Of a stretch of 37,271 nt of DNA, positions 9,901-21,100 are shown in pieces. The DNA comes from Echinococcus granulosus (Eukaryota; Platyhelminthes; Cestoda; Cyclophyllidea; Taeniidae). A program made the position numbers and the translations under genes. Position 1 is the stretch's first letter, and every line of letters begins with the position of its first letter. Location of the stretch: contig NW_020170464.1 in NCBI RefSeq assembly GCF_000524195.1, positions 190,097 to 227,367 of the forward strand. Direction: 5' to 3'. Under the pieces are notes generated by a model that was given only the letters and a program-made list of their open reading frames with translations, was not told the origin of the DNA and ran no database searches.

Positions 9901-12900
9901 TTGATGTTACTGCGCTTGGTGCCGAGGTAGCGGTGTTTGAATCGGAGGTGTTAGCGGAGGTGTAACGCACAGTAAAGGCGTTGATAGTGGGCATATAGGC
10001 GAGGTTGGCAGCCGCTGAGTTGGGTCGTAGACGCACCACCGAGAAAGGGCAGCCAAGGTAAGCGAGGGGACAACGCTGCTCCAGCCAGTAGTCAACCTGA
10101 ACCACCGCCTCCGAGTGCAACAGAGTGTGGCATGCGTAGGAACGACGTGGAATGTCCTGGTCACAGAGGAACGTATACATCGCTGGCGGCTTCTGTACGT
10201 ATCGCGGAAAAAACTCCATTTGGCAGTCCACCTAAAATATTATTTTGCAATTCATCGCTCTGAACCAATGCAAAATAGTTGCCTGTAGCTTCAGCCCTCT
10301 ATTTGACAAGCAGTTTTCATCTAGAGAGGTTCACCATATTTTGATTTATGCTTAAAGTACTCCTTCAACTTATAAAAATTTTTAAAAAATGCAATAGAAT
10401 AAACCGCAATACATGCCTGCTTGAGTAAACCTTTTAGATGGCACGCGGGCAGTCTATACCAACCTCATGGCAGAGCGGACTTTACCAGATTCCACTTTTT
10501 CCTCTTCCTTCCTTAACCCACCCCCCAAAAAACGTTGGTAATCCATGAGCCTCCCTCCCCCTGGTGCTGTAGAAGATATCTCCCTCTAATCATTCCTCCC
10601 AAATCAGTAAAATTAGCCTAATTGCAAAACTAAAGACCGACCTCTTTAGCATTGTTTGGCCAGCTACTCAAGAGCATGTTTAAGAGGGACACTGCACGAA
10701 ACTCCCCATAAGTGGTCTAACATAGTAAAATGGATGATTAGTAATGATTGAGCTGCAATGGCAAGCAATGAAAAGTAGCCTTGGTTCAAATCTAGTCAGA
10801 TTCCCAAAGAAAGACAAAATTAAGTAATCACATCGCTTAAGCCTTTCATGTAGCAAACGCACACTTTCACTTTCGTGAACTGTTTAAAACAAAATGGGGA
10901 ATTAAACAGGGCGTCAATGAAATAAAATGAGATTCTTGAGTAGAGAGTAAGTCACTCCTTCTGAAATGCATTGTTTCTGCTAGATACGCTTAAAATAAAA
11001 CTGAAATAAAAATTTGATTTTCACAAAAGAGATTTAAGAAAACGGGAAAAAAGTAGGTAAAACAAAAGTGGGATTGACGAAATGTTGAAAGAAGCGTGAT
11101 AAATTTAATGGCTTAACAGAATTATTACATGCGCAGCCCATTTGCGCCACTTGTTTACAAGGAGCCTTTAAAATTTTTTTTTTTGCATAGATTAGTTCTG
11201 CAGTGATTTGATAGTTTGCTTGGCTGTGTTTTAAACTATGTGGGCGCTTAGATCTCCATGATTTGTCTCTTCGCCCAGTGACATAGGCTTCGGACCATAC
11301 TAGTAGCTCTCCAGCCCTTCTTCTGCCATTTGGATGCTTAGTATTCAGCCACAGAAATCGAGGTAGCTATACTATTAAGCCAGATTTGCCTGCCGCTGTC
11401 ACCGATGAAGCGTCCCGAGATTTCCCTGAGGTCGTAATAAGCCACGACGTTGCAGAATGGCCGTGAGTCTACCAGCGTGGCCCGAGAGTCTTGCCACCAA
11501 GCGGAAGTACAGACTGCGGGCACAAATGCCAGCGGAGACCAATGCACAGTTAAAAAGCATCAAATCACTACAATTCCATTTCTGCAACTGGCCAGTTTTC
11601 ATCGAAAGTCATATATTTGAACAAAATGACCATGCTTAATTCGTAATTGAAGCAAAATTGAGCTCGAGTAATATTCCTTCAAACCGTAAATTTTTAGGAG
11701 AATTTTATAAGCTTAGAAAAGACAAGACAGAGATACGAATAACAGTGAGTAAATCAACATTTTTATTATGAAAATAACTGAAAAAGGGCTCTTTGTTGTG
11801 CCTATTGAGCAAAAAGCTTTAACTATACAAAAAGAGTCCCAAGTAAGAAAGAACAAAACACAAGGTTTCATTTACAAATGAGCACATTGTTAAATAAGTT
11901 AAGTAAGAATTCTTAGAATTGAAAATGGAGGAAACGCCCGTCCTACTCATTGCTTTAACCTTCGTTATAAACAATTGCATGCTAAGCAAAAAAGCAATAG
12001 CGTTTTAAACACCAAATTTTACCTTGGCAGAATCTGACACATATAAAAGCTCCACTTACCATTTGTAAATATTTATTTTAAACAGGCGGTATAGTGACCT
12101 GATAATTTGTTTAGTTGTATGCATGACCGCGCCAGCTGCTAGGTTGCCACAGCCTTCTCTTCCACTAAACAGCAGAGTCCTTTCTCCAGTCATACATACA
12201 AGCTCCCAAAACTCTCGTCTTGGTGTGACTTATTGCAATCTAAGATGTGATTTTATTCCTAATTGGGCTTCGAGGTGAGAAGACTTATGATTGCCTCTTC
12301 AACCACATGAAAATAAATCATGGACTCCGTCGGAAACGAATTTTGCCCGATAAAAGTAACCAGGGATGGAGCGAGGTGAATAGTCACCTGAGTGTTTAAA
12401 GGGAAGGGGTGTGTTGCAAACCTGCAAACTGCGATCGCTGATGGCCCAGGACATTTTCTCGGTGAGAGGAGAAGAGGAGGAGAGTCGCATTGTTGTGGGA
12501 CTTGAGGCAGCAGCGGTGGCAGGGATGGAGACGGTGCCTCCGACATCGTCTCCACTCTCTCCTTCCCCCATCTCTCCTGGGAGCTGCACAGGTGTCACTG
12601 CAGAAAAAAATGACTTTCCCTTCTCATCCTTACCAACGTTGCTGCTGTTGGAGTCATCTACAAAAGTTGAAAATCAAACCTAGAGAATGTCAGATGGGAA
12701 AATTTAACTCCATACTGAATGACTTGTCAGTACGACCATTGGTTTATTTGGAAAGATCCACTCTGCCAATGAAACTTAGAAGCTTCTAAACATGGTTGAA
12801 AATAATATCTAAGAAATGCCTATTAAAGTGTCGTAAAATAACATCTTATCATACGTGAAAATTCAAAAAGAGCAGCTAGCAATTAACCTGATGTAAATTA

Positions 12901-15900
12901 GGGCTCCTGAGCAAAACACTTGGAGAAGAGCCCTATTTGACCGCGGTTTCATCTGTGGTACCGCTCGTGTGATTACCATGCGTTATAAAAGCCACAAACC
13001 TGCCCCACAACCGGCGATCGGGGTGATGATGCATCAAAACATCTTGAGCAAATACATTCCCAGAACATTTGCAGCCTGAAAAGGCTTAACAAGACACTTG
13101 AACACACTCGATAGGGTTCCTACGCCTTAAAAACCAACGTTCAGTCTTTGAAACGAGACCTATCAGCTATGCATATTATAACCTTCTTCATCGTAAAGAG
13201 CTTAAAAAATCAATCCCTAAGAAAAGTGACATCCACTTTGGAAATGTGTCTACACAATGACGGCTGTCCAGGTGGCAAGTATCCAGTCGCACTCACTCTT
13301 ATGCAGCTTATGTGATCAAAGCATTATTCACATAGCACATCCCTATCAATGATAAACCAAAACTCCCAAACTAGAAAACTCTTTAAACCAATGGAATACT
13401 CCTTTTTAAAGCAAGTTAGGCCGAAATTTTTTAATCATTCTGAAAAAATTGCATAAAAAATGCATGACATGATTATTTTAGCCCTCCAAATTCTTGGTGT
13501 TCTTCAATGCACTAGAACGCACTGGAGGTGGATAAAAGACAGACTAATGCGGATACCGATTAAAGTAGATATCAACTTACGGCGCATTTCTGGCGGAAAA
13601 CATGACGTTATGCACTTACGCGTACTACTTGGGGCACCAAGTACTTTTTTTCCAAACGGCCTAGAAGTGGAATTTAGCAAGCAACTCGTGACTTAAGCAT
13701 ATTGTTGCCCAGCAAAATGCTATACGAAGTCTGCGCGAAATGAGCCACAAGTAATGGTACCTCAAAATTCTAAAGCAACTACACACCCTCCGAAGAACCA
13801 TACATGATCCCAAGATTCTAGTGACCAAATTCACGTCCCTCTACTTTCAGGCTCCCGGAAGTGATGCGTTGGAAGTTGATCCCCATCACCAAAAGATGAA
13901 GAGCTTTGAACGATTGGAGTGATCAAATTACAAGTAGATATTACGAAAGAAAAACCTCATTTAATTAACCTAAATTAAATAATAACTCCACCAGATATTA
14001 AAATTTCAAAAAGCAAAAAGTTATTAGATTTTTAACCACACAATAATGCGTTTTGTAAATTTGGACGATGAAATATGTCAACGTTCTAGATGGGACAAAT
14101 TACTTAAAAGTTTTGGAAAGGAAAACTTCCTTGGAGTATGTAAATGCAAAAAAAAGTGAGAAAAATTCCTCAAATGCCGAAATCCCCTGCTGTTCTAGAA
14201 CATGCGCTGCATCCCATAACAATCACAAAGGGTCGAGGTAAGGGTAACACAAACACGTTAATCAATGTCTTTGAAGGTTCAGTAAGTGTGGATTTCACCA
14301 CGCAAAAGCGGTTGCCACGCCAAAGTTAAAATGCAAGTATGATAGAAGAGAATGCATTTGAATGAGAAATAATGCATGCATTAGCTACTGCCTTTGCTTT
14401 ATGTGACACCTTCGATTGACTAGGTTGAGAAGAATAGGAGAACACTAACGACTTTATCATAGACGCAGAGCCACTAATATACCAGATCTTGGAGTGAGGC
14501 ATTAGTACTAATGCGTCACGTGCCTAATTCAAACCAAGGTAAGAGCTTGCATGCAAAGAGGCGAAGATTTGATTAGAGTCAACTTAATTTACAGGGGATT
14601 GAACGCTGCAAATCTTTCGCACATACACATAGGTCAGGAAAACTTAGGCATGGGATTGGGAATAGGAGATACCGGATACTTTGCATGGCTAACTCTTGGC
14701 AAATTTCCAAATTTCTAGACAACCAGGAGCACCGAATACCGGGCGGGGTTAACAGCATACAAATTAGATAAAGGAAGTGGATTTAAGACTATTCAAGAAT
14801 GATTTGACCCTCAAAAGTTTTTTTAGCAAAAGCATAGGAGGAAATAAAAACGGCACAAGAGCTGATAAATCGACACTTTATGGTAGAAAATGAAAAAAAG
14901 TGGAGACTGTATCAACGCACTTTGACAATGACGTCCAAAAACCCGATCAAAATTGGACCAATCATTCAAAGATTCCGTCGAAAATTCTTATTTATTAGAC
15001 AATGCACTCACTATATAAGCAAAATCAACACAAAACTGTGGACAATGGCCCACTCAGATAGAATGCGCATTGTCGTCAGAAGGCTAAAAATGCTCGTCAT
15101 AAACTTCTGGCTAATTTCTTGCGAGGTAATGTTTACGTACGCGAAATACCTGCAAACGCTGATTGATGCACGAAAACAGGGTGCAGATTGGCTAAAATCA
15201 GCCTTCTGACCTTCACGGCAGAACCAATGGTTTAGCTATGTCGGCAGCGCCAATAGTACCCGTTTTATCCCCCTTGCCTCACCTTCCCAACCTCGTTTCA
15301 TTCATCCACACTGCCGTTCAATGAAATAAGCGGTAGAAGTACATCCTCTCCCTTATTTCACAGCATAAAATGTATTTTTTCTGTAAATCATTCACGGGAA
15401 CTAGGCTTCGTGTTTCCTTTTTTCAACAAACTCAAATCGTGCATCTCTTGTGAAACCACGAGTTAGTTAGTAGTTAGAAGGATAAAACCTTAAACGCAAA
15501 TAGATTTCAGAAATAAAGTAGCTTAAAAGGCTATGCAGTAGATGTACAATGCCAAAATTTGTCCTAGAATATAGAAAGTGACAAAAAGAAGCATGTTGAG
15601 GGAGGCATCAAGACGCATTCAGCCGATTTAAATAGAAACTGAAAAGAAGGCATGGAGGTGTTACGGACATTAAAACTACTCAAAATATCAAGTAAAGACG
15701 TGCTCATCTAATTTTACTCGTGATTTACAAACAGGGAAAATAAGCCTTAGCACCCACCCACAGAAACATTTTAAGGCACACCTGGAACCAATGCATGCTA
15801 TTCAACAAAGAAATAATTTGAAAAGTCCCATATCAAATTCGGGAATTCCATCAGCTAAAATAATATCATGATGGGCTTCCAGATATAAGAACTCTAGCAT

Positions 15901-16781
15901 CATAAATGAAAATAAACTAATAAACAAAAATACCGATATACGTATTAGCAATTTACTACAAAAGCAACTGTACATACCGCGACAATCTAGCACATAACCA
16001 CTGAATCCCGTTGAATCCAAATAAGAAGATTTTTGATCAGAAATATCAGAAATAGGTAACCCAGATGGTGAGGCAGGAACCACAGCATGCAGAGATGAAA
16101 TCGCTGGAAATTTGGATCCATCAACTGAAAGCATAAGCACACTTTTAAAACCTGGAATAAAAATAACTATAACTCACCCATTGTAAAGAGGTGATGTCAT
16201 TGGCAGAGCAGGATAAAGCTTCGTTAAATCACTTCTCAATGCACCTTTGGTTTTGTCAGAAACTTTGGAACCTGCTTCAAGAACTGCCTGGTCCCTGGCA
16301 GTAAGAGCAAGATCAAACTTGTCCGTATGATAACTGAGTAAACAGGAGTGGCTTGGTGAGACATGAGGGTCGGTCAGCCGAGTCATAAATACATTGCTAT
16401 TGTTGCAGCAGTCACACGTCGGTGGTAAAAGAAATGGGCGCTTTTCCCCAAGAAGACTATTGAACAAATAAACAAAACTAAGTCAAACATGTACCGGGGC
16501 ATGCGGTTCCACTCAGCTGTGCAATGAACGATACTCGCAGGACATATAAGCAGGTGATGACTGATAAATTGTCGTCGCATTCTTCGAGGGCAACCAAATG
16601 AGGCACTAATGCAGGAAACCTCGGTAAGGGGGCAAATATTGTTAACATGATCCTCCAATTTGCATGCATGCATTTGGTAGCCGCAACTGAGGGGACACTT
16701 TACAACACAGCACTCTTGGGAAGGGCAGTTTGCAAAAATGCAATTTCGACAGTGCTTATAGCAGTATGTATCTTCAAGCAT
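6953..16781 (-). CDS. FBXO30: F-box protein with TRAF-like zinc finger (FBXO30/FBXO40 type)
   Basis: Substrate-recognition subunit of an SCF-type ubiquitin ligase by family. Six exons join in phase: 16781-16495, 16456-16178, 16141-15978, 12657-12422, 10231-9764, 7294-6953, giving 591 residues; vertebrate homologs are longer, mainly in the middle. Residues 7-96 form a Cys/His-rich TRAF-type zinc finger (CYKHCRNC, CPLSCGYQMHAC, FGCPRRM, CPASIVHCTAEWNR). FDLALTARDQAVLE near 143 matches the helix following it. Residues 190-335 are low-complexity linker. The conserved AMYTFLCDQ and QRCPLAYLGCPF precede a Ser/Thr/Ala-rich stretch and the F-box (LDRLPHQVLKRIIDMLDE, continuing MSLVSLSQVSKQL), split by a phase-0 intron. 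The C-terminal exon carries the family's post-F-box region. Orthology to FBXO30 versus FBXO40 cannot be separated here. Confidence 0.92.
7295..9763 (-). other. FBXO30-like intron 5, splitting the F-box
   Basis: A 2,469-nt phase-0 intron with GTAGGT donor after LDE and a T-rich ACATCACAG acceptor. It holds a 94-codon plus-strand frame (8436-8720) with no recognisable motif, and no repeat array that I can see. Confidence 0.6.
10232..12421 (-). other. FBXO30-like intron 4
   Basis: A 2,190-nt phase-0 intron (donor GTTTGC, acceptor ATATTTTAG). A locally GC-rich block at about 11338-11560 has a good minus-strand acceptor (TGCCCGCAG) and two overlapping open frames. Neither frame gives a phase compatible with the flanking exons, so it is not included in the gene. 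A run of nine T lies near 11175. Confidence 0.6.
12658..15977 (-). other. FBXO30-like intron 3
   Basis: A 3,320-nt phase-1 intron with strong GTATGT donor and TTTTGTAG acceptor. On the opposite strand it contains an ATG-started 109-codon frame (14880-15209), basic with one hydrophobic stretch, and a 78-codon frame (13460-13696). Neither has a recognised domain. Confidence 0.6.
16142..16177 (-). other. 36-nt mini-intron in FBXO30-like gene
   Basis: GTGAGT donor to AAAAG acceptor, 36 nt. Both reading frame and phase require this acceptor: using the stronger TTCCAG inside it would leave a 26-nt intron and an immediate stop codon. Introns near this length are known in tapeworms. Confidence 0.65.
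16457..16494 (-). other. 38-nt mini-intron in FBXO30-like gene
   Basis: GTACAT donor to TTCAATAG acceptor, 38 nt. Removal joins the zinc-finger exon (EWNRMP) to exon 2 in phase 2. Confidence 0.7.
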
Positions 16782-16784
16782 GAC

Positions 16785-18139
16785 CTTAAATTCCAAATAG
16801 AAAAAGAAAACAATTCACCTTTTTTGACTTTGACGAAAAAAATAAAGGGGGTGCTGGTGGAATAGAGCTCATTGGTTGAAAAGGAAAGACAGAAATGAGA
16901 AAATAAGACTCGCCTTGCGTCCACCGTTATCAAAAGGGTGGCTGTATCGACCGAGGAACCTTAGGTGTTGTTTGGCACAGATAAACAAACAATTATTTTC
17001 CTTGGTTTTTGAAATTCGCTTTGGATAAAAGTCTCTAAAAAATTGTGCACATATTATTTCAGTGGGTTTTGGTGCACCAACCTATATTTTTACAGCGCTT
17101 TACATCTTAAATAACTTAATGCGACCCTAAATATAAGCACAATTAGAAAAACATATTCGCGAGTCCTAAAGCTATGCATTCCTCCAAATCGCCTTTCAGT
17201 GGTAACGCAGTCCTTTTTGAAGCATTTGCCTACGATTTGCAGGCTCTTTCTGCTTTTAATCAGTCCTATTAGATCCTTCGATTAACTAACTCAGTCTTAA
17301 AATGTATTTTTTTGATGATTGAAGTGGGCAGATAAATAAGTCTTCTAAGGGTGTGAGGGTTGGGCAAGAAGAGATCTATGGGCCTCGTCCCACACAAGCT
17401 CCTTGATCAAGAAGCCCGACTCGACTGATGGCTAATGTGTTCATCGAATGCGAAATTACACAGGTGGTAAAAAGATAATAGGGAATTGACACCTACACTC
17501 TCTTCGGCAGTTGATGAATTTATTTCGATCCCCGGGTTCGTTGGCCCTGTTGGGATTCGTAGCCAATGAATATGTGATACGCCAATGCAAAGTTGAGCGA
17601 TTAAATACTATGCCTATTTTTGTGAAGTAAGTAAAAAGAACTCAAAACGACAGTAACCAAATCCCATTATGCCTAAAAGTAATAGATCCCGGCTTTCCTC
17701 TATCTTTGGTTCCACACTTACAGAACAAAAATATATATACATATAAAATATGTATGTACACAATCATCCGAATACACTGGTGCACCTCTGAGTAGGGGGC
17801 ACAGGACTAAGCTCTCTGCGAATATTAAGAACATGAAAAATTACTTTATAGAGGAAGGTACAGCTTCCTCGAGGCAGTAGATGAAACAGACACACAATCC
17901 ACGATGAAAAACTGACAAATTTCAAAAAAGCGTGAGTTACATTACAGATGAGAATGGATGGAGCCCTCGATATACTATTCGCAACTGAATGGTTTATACT
18001 AGTAGAATCAGGGGAGAGGGTATTTTCTAGCTTGCTAAATGAATAGATATGGTAAAATCCACCATTTCTTTCCTAAACTCAAGGACTAACAATGAATATA
18101 CCAACCCTAATGTGCCAAAAAGGACATAAAAGTTAGTGC
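16785..18139. other. FBXO30-like / sphingosine kinase intergenic region
   Basis: About 1.35 kb. The FBXO30-like ATG at 16781 lies 3 nt after a minus-strand acceptor-like site (GGAATTTAAG, ending at 16785), so its 5' UTR exon or leader is not in view. An AT-rich stretch with short TA runs sits at about 17730-17765. I see no gene. Confidence 0.5.
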
Positions 18140-18145
18140 TTTATT
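18140..18145 (-). terminator. poly(A) signal of sphingosine kinase
   Basis: AATAAA on the minus strand, 14 nt past the TAG stop at 18160-18162, implying a very short 3' UTR. Confidence 0.6.
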
Positions 18146-18159
18146 GTCATTATGGATTT

Positions 18160-21100
18160 CTAGTCGAAGTCGGGAGCATGATTCAACGCATTCCGCGAAA
18201 CCGGCGGAAGAGCAATGAGGGGATATCCTCTATGATACACCTGGGCTTGCATTGTTGCGATTCCCTCAAAGGGTTCTCCATCGGCGCTCCACATGAAAGG
18301 CAACCGCGAGGTCGCCGTATCAGTGGAGATGCGAAAAGCCTTGACGGAAAGAGCAATTCCAGTCTTTGAACATTCCGAGCTATGTCCGTTATAGCTGGTC
18401 CGCATTAACCGCATCAGCTCTGACCTGCAGTAAGAGCGCAAGACTTTAGGCACCAGTAACTACTACGCACCCCTCACGGAAGCTAAACGTATAGAGCTTA
18501 TGACAAAATCACGATAGTTTATGAAGATCTCATTAAAAAGTGGCTTCATTGTGCAAATATGGGATGGCCAAAAATAAAAGCGCTTCAAACAGCTAGTGCT
18601 TGAGAAAATTCGGTTGTCAAGGTAGATTTAAAGAATGAAAAGTGCATAACAGGAATATCTAAACGACTGGATCTTACAGAATGGGTAATAAAAAAGCGAG
18701 GTTTACAAACATTTGTCTTGAAAAGAATCATGAAGTTCCTGATAAATTTTTTCCGATATAATTTTGGGAATAGAGCTGAGCAATCAATTCCACATTACAT
18801 TTAAACCCTAAAATACTTTTTGAGAAAACAATTTCACCTGGACATATTAAAGGGCATTAGATGGAGAATCATGTAATCAGAGCCGAGGGTCTTGCTTGCA
18901 AAGTAGACACCATCAGTAGCCAAATGCGAGGTATGGATAACATTTATTCCAATGAAGCTGGAGGTAATGCTAATCCATTCCTCCGGTACACTCTCATTCA
19001 AACTGGGCAGAATTCTAGGTAACGAAAGCGAACAAATAAAAACACATGCTTGCTATAAAAGTAACGGGTGAACATTTTACATTCGCTAGACTTGGAAAAC
19101 ACTTCATTCATTGAGGTATACACGTACACAATGTGCAAGCTATTGCCAAAGAAACGAGCCAGCCAAGAAGACCATCTTTACTAAGACCCTATGCCACTGG
19201 AGACATACAACTAAGCCTAGCCCTAGCCATCATTTCACTTTCCCTAATCCAGCAATCGTGTGACTATATCATGTCGAGAGAAGATGATTAACGTCTCCTG
19301 TAGAAATACGAGCACGGTAATACTGAGGGTGAAACATTGTCTTCTTCTCAGCGCAATTTTAGTGGAAATAATGGACAACTTTATTGTAAAAGAAGGACGA
19401 GAGTCCAGTTGGTGTAAGAGCCCAAAAGGTAAACATACATATTAGGGTTAATATTTGCTTGAATTATGCATTTAGTGAAAATCCCACCTCTCATTTTTCC
19501 TTTTTTTGTGTGAAGAACTAAGATTTTTAGCTCCTTCAGAAATGTCCTTCTAAAATAAAATATCCGGTCAAAAGGATCACGAGGGTATCAAATTACTGCG
19601 GAATGGGAAAGATGCTCCTATTTTCGCATAGTAGTGCATTTATATTTTTTTCCCAAGGTGTCTAAAGCAAAATGAAATGTGATTTACACCGAACACTAAG
19701 ACCAAACTCTACTGACTTCATATTCAAAATACCAGAAAATTTATTAGCAATAAGTAGTAACCACTCATTCATAATTGGCCAATGCGTAACAAATAAAGGC
19801 ACTACTTATTCGCTTAAATCATGAACAAATTAATTTGGATTTACTTCAAACAGCAAACTCGGATTCCATTGAATTTATGCTAAAGGGTTTTTAAATAGAC
19901 TAGAATCCACTAAAAATAAGAATAAGTAGCGAAATGACCAACAGATTTGACTAATTATACATTAAAACCCAATTAATTATCAGTGGTCTGTTGATTAATG
20001 TAAACAACCGACTCCTTTCTTCAGCAGACCAATTAACCTGAATTTCTGCTAGCCAGTACCTTCAAGCTTAACTAATTCCACGTTCAAAATAATTAAAAAG
20101 CAGCTCAAAAGCAACATACCAAGATCCATGATAAAAGAAATGGTAACAAAATTGCACCTGAGTAATTGTGCCTCATTTTTATCCATCAAACTGACTATAT
20201 CTTGGAAAGGTATTCAGACTTAAGACTTCTTCTTACCAGCATTTTTAAAGTAACCGTAACCGTCATAAAAATCTGCACTTTAGGGTAGAGAATTAGTTGA
20301 AATGGCAGCTTTTACACTTTAGCCGTAACTTCTAAGGTAATCTTTGCATTTGTCGCATCAAACTCGCCTTCGCCGCATTATTGTCTGAAAATGAGCCTAA
20401 ATGCAAATTCTCTCCAAAGGTCTCCTTCAGTTTTTTCCAAACGGATTCATCGAACTCAGCCGGTAGAAAGCTTAGCGTACATCGGTATTTTTTCATCCCT
20501 GAAAGGCAAAAATAAACTCTTAAGCCCAGAAAAAAATGACATCTCAAAGTGCACAACTGGTGTCCACTCGCTTACGCATGAGTAGGTACACAAACATGAG
20601 AGCAAAACGAATGCTTCCAATCCAACGAAGAAACTCGCTTCGAAGATCCACTTCCGAAACAATGCCCCACGTGATGGACACAGAACACATCTTGGGTTCA
20701 GGCCAGACATCCGCTTCCACGAGCATCGGCTGATGAGTCTGCATGTAACGACGTAAGAGGAAAGGTGTCGTGGGCCGACTGTATGTAACCTCATCCGGTG
20801 ACTGTGGTAGTGTCAGCAAGATACAACAGGTTCGGAGGAATTCTCGCAACGTTGAAAGGCTTTGAGGGGTGGAAGAATTAATTCTATCCTTTAGTCTATG
20901 GAAAACACGGTTTTTAAGCTAATAACGCCATTCTTCGTTAAAATAAGCATCGAAGACTAAAATTCTGACCAACAAATACAAATATTAGTGGCATATAAAT
21001 AACGCTCAGACTAGGAATTTAAATTTGCCATAAGTAAACAAAATTTGCACTACCAAGTGCTAGTTTTCACTTTCCACAATCCACCGAAAATCGGCAGACA

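Noticed and set aside
19442..19450. Interstitial telomeric repeat (TTAGGGTTA)
   Set aside because: Only one and a half units; expected by chance.
20456..20794. Minus-strand and plus-strand frames overlapping the sphingosine kinase exons as separate genes
   Set aside because: They are other-frame shadows of the exons at 20859-20576 and 20498-20368.
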